Shown here: positions 8,701-17,073 of the stretch, one piece after another
Numbering within the stretch: the stretch's first letter is position 1
Layout: each line of letters starts with the position of its first letter
Assembly (NCBI GenBank): GCA_046329435.1
Contig: JAXLUR010000009.1
Coordinates: 186,001-250,000 of the forward strand
Length of the DNA stretch: 64,000 nucleotides
Direction of reading: 5' to 3'
Origin: M3007 sp046329435
GTDB lineage: Bacteria > Bacteroidota > Bacteroidia > Chitinophagales > Saprospiraceae
Position numbers and translations under genes: made by a program
Notes under the pieces: generated by a model
Seen by the model: only the letters and a program-made list of their open reading frames with translations
What the model was told of the DNA's origin: nothing
Databases searched by the model: none

Positions 8701-9801
8701 ATGCTGCAAAACTGGCTCAAACCCCTTACCGCCACCTTTTTCAAAACCGTGGAAAAACTGCCCCCACATAGCCTGGGGCAGCACCTGCTGGTGTTTCGCG
8801 ACCAATTTCCCGACCTGAAAAAAGTCAGGATAGCCCTGATCGGTCTCGACGACAAAGAGGCCAACAATATCCGTCAGGCGCTTTACCGCACCGTCAATAC
8901 CTTCCCCGAAGGCGCCATTGCCGACCTGGGCAACCTGCGCAAACCGGAAGCAGCCCAAATCATCCCCGTCGTGTTCGAACTGCTGAGCGGACAGGTCATT
9001 CCGGTGCTGATCGGAGGGCCGGGGCGGCTGGCGCCTGCGCAGTTTCTGGCCTATCAGGAAGCCAAGGCCCTGGCCAATCTTGTAGTGGTCGACGAACGCC
9101 CCCGCATTTCGCTCGACAAAAAAGCCCCGGACGTGTACGACGCCTTGCTGGCGCCGCGCCATCCGCTGTTGTTTCACTTCGAACTCATCGGCTATCAGGT
9201 GCACCAGACGCCGCCCGCAGTGCTCGATTTTTTCCAACAAAATCATTTTGATGCCGCAAGGCTCGGCAAAACCCGTTCGGCGCTGGAAGAAACCGAACCC
9301 CTGATCCGCGATGCCGACCTGATGTGTTTCCACCTGGGCGCCCTCAAACAAAGCGAGGCGCCGGGTGTGGAGAATGCGTCGCCTTCCGGCTATTTCCTCG
9401 AGGAAGCCTGCCAACTGTGCCGCTACGCCGGTATGAGCGACAAATTGACCTCGTTTGGCGTGTATGATTTTCAGCACGCACTCGACCGCGACGCTCAAAC
9501 GGCCCAGGCGGCCGCTCAACTCGTGTGGTATTTTATCGACGGGGTGTTCGGCCGAAAAGGCGACTATCCGGCCTCCAAGGATGGCCTGACGGAATACATT
9601 GTCGATTCGCGAAAACTCCATTTCCAACTGACTTTCTGGCGCAGCAACCGCACTGGTCGCTGGTGGATGCAGGTGCCGGTCAACGAAAAACGCAAATACC
9701 AGCGTCACCGGCTCATTCCTTGCTCCTATGTCGATTACCAGGCAGCCTGTCGGGAGGAGTTGCCGGAAAGGCTGTTTTATGCATTGAAACGGTTCGGGTA
9801 A
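8701..9801 (+). CDS. Arginase/formimidoylglutamase-fold protein lacking metal ligands (probable pseudoenzyme)
   Basis: The protein is 366 residues. Its overall layout follows the ureohydrolase fold, but all three manganese-binding motifs are degraded. The usual GGDHS is IGGPGRL (104-110), the usual DAHxD is DERPR (131-135), and the usual SxDxD region reads CFHLGAL (209-215). A hydrolase dependent on two Mn ions is therefore not expected. Similar divergent arginase-fold proteins are annotated in Bacteroidota as formimidoylglutamase, so a non-catalytic or scaffold role is possible. It is divergent from the dehydrogenase gene and convergent with feoB, with a repeat array after its stop. Confidence 0.7.
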   Translation: MLQNWLKPLTATFFKTVEKLPPHSLGQHLLVFRDQFPDLKKVRIALIGLDDKEANNIRQALYRTVNTFPEGAIADLGNLRKPEAAQIIPVVFELLSGQVIPVLIGGPGRLAPAQFLAYQEAKALANLVVVDERPRISLDKKAPDVYDALLAPRHPLLFHFELIGYQVHQTPPAVLDFFQQNHFDAARLGKTRSALEETEPLIRDADLMCFHLGALKQSEAPGVENASPSGYFLEEACQLCRYAGMSDKLTSFGVYDFQHALDRDAQTAQAAAQLVWYFIDGVFGRKGDYPASKDGLTEYIVDSRKLHFQLTFWRSNRTGRWWMQVPVNEKRKYQRHRLIPCSYVDYQAACREELPERLFYALKRFG

Positions 9802-9810
9802 TTGCGACCC

Positions 9811-10003
9811 TACCGATGTTGCGTCCCTGACGGGACGAGGGCGCGTTCCGGGGGGACCAATTCCTGCCGATGTTACGTCCCTGACGGGACGAGGGCGCGC
9901 GTTCAGGGGGGGACCAATTCCTACCGATGTTGCGTCCCTGACGGGACGAGGGCGCGCGTTCCGGGGGGACCAATTCCTGCCGATGTTGCGTCCCTGACGG
10001 GAC
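9811..10003 (+). repeat. Tandem array of four ~56-base units with a palindromic core
   Basis: Four near-identical units start at 9813, 9867, 9924 and 9980. Each contains CCGATGTTgCGTCCCTGACG followed by GGACGAGGGCGCG, and between cores GGGGGGACCAATTCCT. The inner GTCCC-TGAC-GGGAC is a perfect 5-bp palindromic hairpin. The spacing segments are repeated, not unique, so this is not CRISPR. The array lies between two convergent genes. Confidence 0.9.
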
Positions 10004-10057
10004 GGGGGCATTCGGGTATATTTTTGATCCCGGTTATATCCCCTCTGACCGAAATTC

Positions 10058-10081
10058 GTCCCGTCAGGGACGTAACATCGG
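10058..10081 (-). repeat. Inverted copy of the palindromic repeat core
   Basis: The core GTCCCTGACGGGAC with its CCGATGTTACG flank occurs here in reverse orientation, 55 bases beyond the tandem array and just before the feoB stop. Opposite copies could form a large stem with the upstream units. Confidence 0.9.
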
Positions 10082-10093
10082 TAGAATAAAGGG

Positions 10094-12268
10094 TTAAAAA
10101 ATTTGCTGCACCACCCAGGCGCCCAGGTAGGCCACCAGCCCCATGCCCACAAACTGCAGGATAGCCCAGCGCCAGCGACCGGTTTCGCGACGTACTGCCG
10201 CCAGCGTACTCATGCATTGCATGGCCAGCGCATAAAAAACCAGCAGGGAAAGGCCCGTCGCACGGGTGTACACCAGATTGCCGCTATCGTCGAAACGATC
10301 GTTGAGCATGCGTTGCCGCAGAGAAATGTAGCGTTCGAAAGGCTTCTGATTGGCGGCTTCCGCTTCTTCCTGTTCGCCGACGCTTTCCAGGCTGTAAATT
10401 ACATACATGGTACTGTTGAACACTTCTCGGGCAGCAAAGGAGGAGATGAGCCCGATGCCGATTTTCCAGTCGTAACCCAGTGGCCGGATCGCCGGTTCGA
10501 TGAAATTGCCGAACCTGCCGGCCCACGAATCCTTCATCTGGTAAGCAGCGATCAGGTCGCCGGTGCGCAGGCTGTCGAGGCCCTGCCGGCCGGCTTCCTC
10601 CCGGGCGGCAGCCTCGGCGAGTTGCATGGAGGCGCCAGGCCCCGTACTCGACAAAATCCACAGGGCCACGGTAATCACAACAATGATTTTCCAGACACCC
10701 GACACGAAAGACGTGGTTTTGTCCCAGACAGTGAGCCACACGTTTTTCCAGTGCGGCATGCGATACACCGGCATTTCGAGGGCCAGGTAGGAGGGCTCGC
10801 GGGTGCGCAGCGTTTTTTTCAGCACCCAGGCGGCGCCAAAAGCGGCGCCCATGCCGAGGAAATACATGGCGGCAAAGACCAGGGCCCAGGTCCACCACCC
10901 GGCGCCGGGCAGGGCGACAGGGATGAGCACCATATAAACCGGGATGCGGGCGCTGCAACTGATAAAAGGCGTCACCATGACCGTGATGAGTCGTTCTTTC
11001 CAGTTGCTGATGGTGCGCGTGCCCATAATGGCGGGCACGGCGCAGGCGCCGCCGCCGATCAGGGCCACAATGCTGCGGCCGTTCATGCCGTAGCGCCGCA
11101 TGGTTTTGTCAAACATGAAGACCACACGGGCCAGGTAGCCGACTTCTTCGAGAATAGTGACCAGAAAAAACAACAGCGCAATCTGCGGCACAAACACCAA
11201 TACGCCTTTGAATCCTTCAAGGATACCTTTGGTGAGTAAATTGGCGATCCATTCGCCGCCCAGACGGTGGGCCAGACTGCCCATGCCATCAATGATCCAG
11301 TTCATGCCTGCTTCCACCCAGCCGCCGGTGGTTTCATAGCCGTAAAAAATGACCATAAACACCATGAGCATCACCCCGAAAAAAATCATCGGGCCCCACC
11401 AGCGGTGGGTCAGCACGTTGTCGATCTTGTCGGTGGGTGTACTGGGAAATACGGGGGGGCGTTGCACGGCGTCCTGCACGAGCGGTGAAAAGCCGTCGTA
11501 GCGGTCGAGGGTTTCTTCGACCTGGGCACGCAGCGACTGGAATTGTTTGGTTTGCGTGATGGCAGCCAGCGTCTCCCGGTCGTGGCGATCCAGAAAAGGA
11601 AGCCAGGCGGCATGATGCGCCAGTAAAAGCGCGCGATAGGGGTTTTCAGCGCCCAGATTGAGGCGCACCGCTTCGGCCACTTGTTTTTCGCGCTCGGTCA
11701 GCTGGTAAAAAGGCGGATGCACCTGCGGGTTTTTCTCCGCCGAAAGCAGCAATTTTTCCAGCTCGACAATGAGCTTCTGAATATTTTCCCCCGTCCGGCC
11801 GCTGATAAAAACCACGGGCACACCCAGGCTGTCGGACAATTTGCCCACACTGACCTTGATGCCCAGCTCGGCGGCCGTATCGGCCATGTTGAGCGCCAGC
11901 AATACTGGCAGGCCCAGATCGATGAGCTGGCTGAGCAAAAGCAGGTGTTTTTCGAGATTGATGGCATCGGCCACGTACACCACCGCTTTCGGGAAGTACG
12001 GATCGGCCGGATTGGCCATGACGGCAGCCACGATTTTTTCGTCGGAAGACGTGGGATAAAGGCTGTAAGTCCCCGGAAAATCGGTCAGAATGGCTTCCCG
12101 GCCACTGGGCAACCTGATCTTGCCCTCTTTTACATCCACTGTCACGCCGGGAAAATTGCCGGTTTTTTGGCGCAAGCCGGTCAACTGATTGAAAACGGTG
12201 GATTTCCCGCTGTTGGGATTGCCCACCAACGCGACCCTGATGGCTGCTTGTTCCGGACCCTGAGTCAT
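10094..12268 (-). CDS. feoB: Ferrous iron transporter FeoB
   Basis: The protein is 724 residues and sits in the inner membrane. An N-terminal G domain has G1 GNPNSGKS (16-23), G3 DFPGT and G4 NMAD. About ten C-terminal membrane segments follow with the two Gate motifs, GACAVPAIMGTRTI and SCSARIPVYM, which carry the conserved cysteines. It imports Fe(II) using GTP. The start at 12268 overlaps the feoA stop as ATGA and removes an unrelated open extension upstream. The stop lies close to the inverted repeat copy at 10058-10081. Confidence 0.95.
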   Translation of the reverse strand: MTQGPEQAAIRVALVGNPNSGKSTVFNQLTGLRQKTGNFPGVTVDVKEGKIRLPSGREAILTDFPGTYSLYPTSSDEKIVAAVMANPADPYFPKAVVYVADAINLEKHLLLLSQLIDLGLPVLLALNMADTAAELGIKVSVGKLSDSLGVPVVFISGRTGENIQKLIVELEKLLLSAEKNPQVHPPFYQLTEREKQVAEAVRLNLGAENPYRALLLAHHAAWLPFLDRHDRETLAAITQTKQFQSLRAQVEETLDRYDGFSPLVQDAVQRPPVFPSTPTDKIDNVLTHRWWGPMIFFGVMLMVFMVIFYGYETTGGWVEAGMNWIIDGMGSLAHRLGGEWIANLLTKGILEGFKGVLVFVPQIALLFFLVTILEEVGYLARVVFMFDKTMRRYGMNGRSIVALIGGGACAVPAIMGTRTISNWKERLITVMVTPFISCSARIPVYMVLIPVALPGAGWWTWALVFAAMYFLGMGAAFGAAWVLKKTLRTREPSYLALEMPVYRMPHWKNVWLTVWDKTTSFVSGVWKIIVVITVALWILSSTGPGASMQLAEAAAREEAGRQGLDSLRTGDLIAAYQMKDSWAGRFGNFIEPAIRPLGYDWKIGIGLISSFAAREVFNSTMYVIYSLESVGEQEEAEAANQKPFERYISLRQRMLNDRFDDSGNLVYTRATGLSLLVFYALAMQCMSTLAAVRRETGRWRWAILQFVGMGLVAYLGAWVVQQIF

Positions 12269-12498
12269 AGTTCTACCAATATCGTGGCGGCTTCTTCGGC
12301 GCGCAAGGCCAGCCGCACACCATCCACTTTGATGTAAAAGGTTTTGCCAAACGGCGCACTGCGCACCATTTCTATCATCGCGCCGGGCAAAACGCCCATG
12401 GCTGTCAGTTTGCCAGCCAGGGCGGGGTCGTCGAAGGAAATGGTGCGGGCGCATTCATTTTCCTTCAAATCGGAGACGGTGCGGTAACGGCGTTGCAT
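12265..12498 (-). CDS. feoA: Ferrous iron transport protein FeoA
   Basis: A 77-residue SH3-like protein. It has LKENECARTISFDDPALAGKLTAMGVLPGAMIEMV, the usual FeoA pattern, and a beta strand with plain FYIKVDGVRLALR. FeoA works with FeoB at the cytoplasmic side of the membrane. It is the first gene of the feoAB operon and overlaps feoB by four bases. It is transcribed from the promoter at 12539-12571. Confidence 0.92.
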   Translation of the reverse strand: MQRRYRTVSDLKENECARTISFDDPALAGKLTAMGVLPGAMIEMVRSAPFGKTFYIKVDGVRLALRAEEAATILVEL

Positions 12499-12538
12499 GG
12501 CTATGTTTTGTCACAATTTAGACAAATTCAACAGAAGG

Positions 12539-12571
12539 CAAAAGTAGCGGACTCGGACTATTGCCCTGCAA
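12539..12571 (-). promoter_or_regulatory. Promoter of feoAB
   Basis: On the minus strand TTG (12571-12569) is followed after 22 bases by TACTTTTG (12546-12539), a TAnnTTTG match. The predicted transcript starts near 12533 with a leader of about 35 bases. No separate Fur-type box is obvious. Confidence 0.65.
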
Positions 12572-12658
12572 GGTTCGTCCGATTTTTTGTCAATACCATG
12601 CACAGAGAAGGCCTAAAAATAATTTTACGGAGAGCGGGACGGCGGTCGGCCTTGCTCT

Positions 12659-13561
12659 TCAAGACCGAAAAATTTCCTTCATGGCCCCCTCCAGTTCGGG
12701 AAACTGAAACCTGAACCCGGCGGCTTGCAGTTTTTCCGCCGAAACAAGGTTGCTGAACAGGATGGTGTCGGCCATTTCTCCGAATAAAAGCCGAAGTGCA
12801 AACGCCGGCACAGGCGCAAACAATGCCGGCCTGCCGAGGGCGCGGGCTGCTGCTTTTACGAGGGGTTTTATCCGTTCGGGGTGGGGCGCCACGGCATTGT
12901 ACACACCCGCAAGAGATTCATTTTCAAGGGCAAAGATGAGGGCTCGGCACAGGTCGTCGCGGTGTATCCAAGAATACCAGGCTTTGCCGTCGGCAAAATA
13001 GGCGCCCAGTCCGAAGTACAAGGGCCGCGCTATTTCCTTCAATGCGCCGCCGCTTTTGTCGAGCACCACGCCGATGCGGAATTTGACCGTTCGGATGCCC
13101 AGGGTCGCCACCTCGTCGGCGGCATTTTCCCAAAGCCGGCAGGTGTCGGACAAAAAACCGCCGGTGACAGGCGGGTCGGTTTCGCGCATCAATTGTTCGC
13201 CCGAATTGCCATAAAATCCGATGGCCGAAGCCGAAACGTACACTGCCGGGCGGGCGCCGCTGCGTTGAAAGGCTTCGCGGAGCAGGCGGGCGCTGCTGAC
13301 GCGACTGTCGATCAGGTCTTTTTTCCGCGCCGGCGTCCATCGGCCGTCGGCAATGCCGGCTCCTGCCAGATTGATGACGGCAGAAACGCCCTCCAGCGCT
13401 GCTTCGTCCATGACGCCGCTATCGGGGTCCCAGGCAAATTGCCCTGCGCCGCGCGGCTTTCGGGTCAACACACGGACCGTGTACCCCTGTTCCTTTAAAA
13501 GCGTCTGCAAACGGCTGCCGATAAAACCGGAACCTCCGGCGAGCACGACGAGTTTGTTCAT
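12659..13561 (-). CDS. TIGR01777-family NAD-dependent epimerase/dehydratase-like protein
   Basis: The protein is 300 residues. A Rossmann nucleotide-binding motif GGSGFIGSRL (9-18) opens the protein. NLAGAGIADGRWTPARKK (about 69-86) and the R-V-S-S-A-R-L-L segment are typical of the YfcH/TIGR01777 branch of extended short-chain dehydrogenases. ASAIGFYGNSGEQL carries the Ser and Tyr of the active site. A C-terminal DUF1731-like region (RPALFAPVPAFALRLLFGEMA) is present. The substrate of the family is not established. Confidence 0.88.
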   Translation of the reverse strand: MNKLVVLAGGSGFIGSRLQTLLKEQGYTVRVLTRKPRGAGQFAWDPDSGVMDEAALEGVSAVINLAGAGIADGRWTPARKKDLIDSRVSSARLLREAFQRSGARPAVYVSASAIGFYGNSGEQLMRETDPPVTGGFLSDTCRLWENAADEVATLGIRTVKFRIGVVLDKSGGALKEIARPLYFGLGAYFADGKAWYSWIHRDDLCRALIFALENESLAGVYNAVAPHPERIKPLVKAAARALGRPALFAPVPAFALRLLFGEMADTILFSNLVSAEKLQAAGFRFQFPELEGAMKEIFRS

Positions 13562-13752
13562 GGTATGTGAGTTGCGGGTTCAAAGTTTCAAGTTCAACGC
13601 TGCATGCCGGTTGAAGCATGCAGGGTGTTTCGCCTCAACGCTTATAAATGAAAGTGGTTGACGTTTGTCCGGGGTTTCTTCCCCGTTTCCCGCCAATCCG
13701 GCACATCATCTTCGACCCTTCAACTCGTGACTTAAACCAGGTAACCCGATGT

Positions 13753-15258
13753 TCACATTCCTTCTGTTTCGGGCTGGCGGTAACGGAGCCAGAATTTCTG
13801 TAACACCTTGATTTCGTAGGGGAAGGCAAACCAGTCGAGCCGATAGCGCAGGCCGGAAAGGCTGCGCATGATACGACGCTGGAAGCCGCTCAGTTTGAGG
13901 TCGGAGATCGTCGGATAGCGCGCGTTGAGCACCGTTTCGAAGTTCTGGATGCGGCGCACCATGGCGGGGGTAAGCCAGGGCGTCAGCGGGTTGCGGCGAA
14001 GGTCGAAAGACTCCCACTGGGGCGAAAGCCAGTCTTCGAGTTTTTCGGGAAAACGAAACCCTTCGCGAAGAATGCGTTCGTAGAGTTCGGAGCCCTCGAC
14101 AGGCACCGGGGAATACACATAAATAATAATCTCTGTATCGGGGTTGACGCGTTTGATCTGTTTGATAAAGGCAATATCGGCTTCGATCTGTGCCCATACT
14201 TCCTCCGGCGAATCGGCGGGCAGGCCCAGCACGAAAGAATACTCCGGGATGATGTCGAAGCGGCGCAGGCGTTCGGCAAAACGCAGGATTTGTTCGCCGG
14301 TCTGGCGCCCCCCTTTGTCCATTTGTTTGAGCAGGGCGTCGTTGCCCGTTTCTGCACCGAAAAAGATCATCCGGCACCCCGAATGGCGAAGCAGGGCCAG
14401 CGTTTCATCGGAAAACTGATCCATCGTGTCGATACGCGCTTCGCCCCACCAGTGCATGTTTTCGTGGAGCATGAGCCGGGCAAATTCGCGGACGCGTTTT
14501 TCGCTCACAAAAAAGTTGTTGTCGTGAAATTCGACGCTGTCGGCGCCCCATTTTTCTTTGATGTACTGCACATCGCGATAAATACGCTCAGCCGATTTTC
14601 CGCGCCAGCGGGCCTCGTAGATGGGCACTACGGCACAAAACGAGCATTTAAAGGGGCAACCCATGCTGCTGTGGTAAGCCAGCGTGCGGCGCCCGAGAAA
14701 CGTGGGGACGAGGTAGCGGGAAAGCGGATAAAAACGGTCGAGATAGTCGTACGGCAGGGCGGGCAGCGCGTCCTGGTCGAGCAGGGCTTCCCTGCTGTTT
14801 TTTACGACAAGGCCATCGGGCGTTTTCCAGACGAGGTTGGGGATAAATTCGAAAGGAGCGCCTGTTTCGAGGGCATCGAGCAGGGCCGGGAAACAATGGT
14901 CGCCGGGGCCGTACACGACGAAATCGACCCAACCGCTGTCCATCACCACGCCGTACTGGTTGCTGGCGAAATAGCCGCCCCAGATATTGATTACGGATGG
15001 AAACGCTTCGCGAATCCGCCGGGTGATCGGCACGGCCTGTTTCAACTGCGGACCGGGCATCACCGTACAGCCGAAGTAGCGGAATTCGCCGCTGCGCAAA
15101 TAGCGCTCAATGACAGCCCAGGGGTCTTTTTCGAGGTTGCCATCGACGAATACGAATTCGTATTTGCCATAGATCGAGGCCCCCACCTGCAGGATGCTGT
15201 TGGGCACCCTGTGTTTGGCCCGGGCGCTGCGGGGGTTGAAAAGCAGGACTTTATTCAT
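13753..15258 (-). CDS. B12-binding-domain radical SAM protein
   Basis: The protein is 501 residues. An N-terminal cobalamin-binding-type domain (about 1-140) precedes a radical SAM core. The cluster motif is CPFKCSFC, with three cysteines in CxxxCxxC spacing (about residues 206-213). EFHDNNFFVSEKRV and FGAETGNDALLKQM are later core strands. Members catalyse methylations or rearrangements on unreactive carbons. No substrate can be inferred, because the neighbours are an epimerase downstream and the ATPase cassette upstream. The first residues (MNKVLLFNPRSA) fit the family start well. Confidence 0.85.
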   Translation of the reverse strand: MNKVLLFNPRSARAKHRVPNSILQVGASIYGKYEFVFVDGNLEKDPWAVIERYLRSGEFRYFGCTVMPGPQLKQAVPITRRIREAFPSVINIWGGYFASNQYGVVMDSGWVDFVVYGPGDHCFPALLDALETGAPFEFIPNLVWKTPDGLVVKNSREALLDQDALPALPYDYLDRFYPLSRYLVPTFLGRRTLAYHSSMGCPFKCSFCAVVPIYEARWRGKSAERIYRDVQYIKEKWGADSVEFHDNNFFVSEKRVREFARLMLHENMHWWGEARIDTMDQFSDETLALLRHSGCRMIFFGAETGNDALLKQMDKGGRQTGEQILRFAERLRRFDIIPEYSFVLGLPADSPEEVWAQIEADIAFIKQIKRVNPDTEIIIYVYSPVPVEGSELYERILREGFRFPEKLEDWLSPQWESFDLRRNPLTPWLTPAMVRRIQNFETVLNARYPTISDLKLSGFQRRIMRSLSGLRYRLDWFAFPYEIKVLQKFWLRYRQPETEGM

Positions 15259-15528
15259 GACAGGAACAGAAAGGCAGCGGTAAAAAATGGCGCTGAACAG
15301 GAAAAGGACGCCGCTGAAACAGCCTGGAAAGCACTTTTTGTTAACGACCTTTGTATCTGTGGTTAACGGCTGTCAAAAATGACGCATACCACGTTACTTT
15401 TTCAAACCGGGTCGTCAAATAGTTGTTCAAAAGAGCAAATACAAGCGAAACATCGCTTTAAGATAAAGATTGTTTTCATTTGGTTTTTTGGGGTTTAGCC
15501 GCCGGCGCGCAATGCGTCGGTGGCTTTT

Positions 15529-16032
15529 TTAATTTTTGTGCTTTTGATATAGATCCGTCAACCATTTGTGTAAAATCACCATGCCATCTTCACGTTCTTG
15601 CCAAAGCTGATGGAGAAACTGACGGAATTTTTGATGTGTGCTTACGGCTTGATCTTTGCAAACCCGTTGAAATCTTTTTCTGTCGTCAAATCCAAACCTG
15701 GACGGATCGATATCCGCTTTTCTGGCCCTTTCCAGCAGCCAGCCTTCCAATGCGGGGCTCACAACAATCAGAAAATGCTTGGACTCGGGCGCCTGGCGCT
15801 GAAATAATTGTAAGTCAGCCTTTTTTTCCAGCCTCTGAAATGAGTCAAATAAAGCCGGTTTTCTGCGATCATCATCAATCAGGCCTATGGCAAAGCGCCC
15901 ACAAAAATTATTTTTTATTTGATTAATCACATCCCCAATGCCGTTGCCCGCCCCCGGGTTTCTAAAACCCAGAACTTCCAATAATACGCGATCTGCCTTC
16001 CCTTCTGGAATAAGTTCCCAATGCCGATCCAT
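15529..16032 (-). CDS. Small stand-alone TOPRIM-like protein, partner of the adjacent AAA ATPase
   Basis: The protein is 167 residues and has no recognised full-length family. IPEGKADRVLLEVL (8-21) resembles the first TOPRIM motif with its Glu. GLIDDDRR (50-57) resembles the DxD motif. Together these suggest a metal-dependent nuclease or primase-type centre like that of OLD nucleases. It follows the ATPase gene by six bases on the same strand, so the pair is an operon. The combination recalls OLD-type and PARIS-type (AriA-AriB) ATPase-plus-TOPRIM systems, but the protein is shorter than the AriB proteins I know. Function is inferred only. Confidence 0.6.
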   Translation of the reverse strand: MDRHWELIPEGKADRVLLEVLGFRNPGAGNGIGDVINQIKNNFCGRFAIGLIDDDRRKPALFDSFQRLEKKADLQLFQRQAPESKHFLIVVSPALEGWLLERARKADIDPSRFGFDDRKRFQRVCKDQAVSTHQKFRQFLHQLWQEREDGMVILHKWLTDLYQKHKN

Positions 16033-16038
16033 AAATAC

Positions 16039-17019
16039 CTACACGAAAAAGTCTTGCTCAGTAAAGATATTCAGGCCGTAGTCGAGCATGTCCCTCAGGT
16101 TATCCTCTGACAGTCGACGCACCTTGGTTTGAAAAGCCTCGTATTCTACCAGAAACACAGCAACGTCCTTAGCCTCTTCTACCAGCGTATTGAAAAGGAA
16201 AGGGCTATGCGTCGTAATGAAATATTGATTGGTATCTTCTTCTATTATCCGATGTGCCAGTCGTGTGATGTATGGCGGGTAATTATGGCTTTCCGGCTCT
16301 TCAAATAGCAAAATCGAATCCCTGTTGGATTCTACTGCTGCAAAATGAAACATGTAACGTCGCAAGGTATCGGCAACCAGGCTGAACGGTGTTTCAAACA
16401 ATACGCCATCCTGTGTCTTGGCGACGTCAAGGCGGTCTCCTTTGACATAAAGATGGAGGCCGTAAGGCTCAAAAAGGTCACTAATTTCCTGCCTTATTGG
16501 TCTGTTTATCAGAATAATCTCGGGAAGATTGGCGCCGTCCGGGGGCAATAGGAACGGCCATTGCCCCAATAATTTAAATTGTTGTTTTTCAGGAAATTGA
16601 TAAAACTTTACTTGTGATTGCAGGGTGTCAGACGGGACATTAAAAGAGTGTACTATACCATTCATTTGAAAAAGCGCGGAAACTGTTCCCGTATCTGGTC
16701 TTGTCATTTCATAATGGAAAGCCGACTTATCGCTTGAAATGGTGACCCGTCCTACCCCCGAAGCCAAAATTTCAATAGCCGTAGAGTAGAAACTCTGATC
16801 GTAATAGAGGTTGGCAGCCTGCTCATAACGTATTTGTGGTCTGCCAAAACCATCTCCATTATTTAAAAAGTTCGGCCCCAACAAAGCCAATGCCTCTAGT
16901 AAATTGGATTTACCCACGTTAGGTTTTCCTACAATCAGGTTGATTCGATCGCAATCCATCCGCACTTTGCGGAGCGATTTGTAGTTTTCAATTTCAAGAT
17001 TTGCAATATGATTGGCCAT
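16039..17019 (-). CDS. AAA/ABC-type ATPase (OLD-like, AAA_15/AAA_21)
   Basis: The protein is 326 residues. It starts with LEIENYKSLRKVRM, the usual first strand of OLD/RecF-like ATPases. Walker A is GKPNVGKSN (31-39). Walker B is SILLFEEPESH, and the switch His lies in FITTHSPF. The middle is short, so it lacks a long coiled coil and its own C-terminal TOPRIM. That domain is supplied by the small downstream protein. Composition is less G/C-rich than the surrounding genes, in line with transfer. A promoter overlapping the end of ligA drives it separately. Confidence 0.82.
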   Translation of the reverse strand: MANHIANLEIENYKSLRKVRMDCDRINLIVGKPNVGKSNLLEALALLGPNFLNNGDGFGRPQIRYEQAANLYYDQSFYSTAIEILASGVGRVTISSDKSAFHYEMTRPDTGTVSALFQMNGIVHSFNVPSDTLQSQVKFYQFPEKQQFKLLGQWPFLLPPDGANLPEIILINRPIRQEISDLFEPYGLHLYVKGDRLDVAKTQDGVLFETPFSLVADTLRRYMFHFAAVESNRDSILLFEEPESHNYPPYITRLAHRIIEEDTNQYFITTHSPFLFNTLVEEAKDVAVFLVEYEAFQTKVRRLSEDNLRDMLDYGLNIFTEQDFFV

Positions 17020-17039
17020 AGTAATCCCTTGAATTCAGA

Positions 17040-17073
17040 CAAAAATAACTGTTTTTGCCTAATCATTATTCAA
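17040..17073 (-). promoter_or_regulatory. Promoter of the ATPase-TOPRIM pair
   Basis: On the minus strand TTG (17073-17071) and TATTTTTG (17047-17040) are separated by 23 bases. The sequence overlaps the final codon of ligA. It implies a short leader of about 15 bases. Confidence 0.5.

Noticed and set aside
5566..8771. Long open frames on the plus strand opposite ompA (5566-7098) and the dehydrogenase (7437-8771)
   Set aside because: They are antisense shadows of high-G/C genes and show no domains.
9811..10081. CRISPR array
   Set aside because: The segments between the cores are repeated rather than unique, the units are only four, and no cas genes are near.
8293..10152. A 619-codon minus frame running through the dehydrogenase, arginase-like gene and repeats
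   Set aside because: It crosses three distinct features and its sequence includes repeat translation; it is not a gene.
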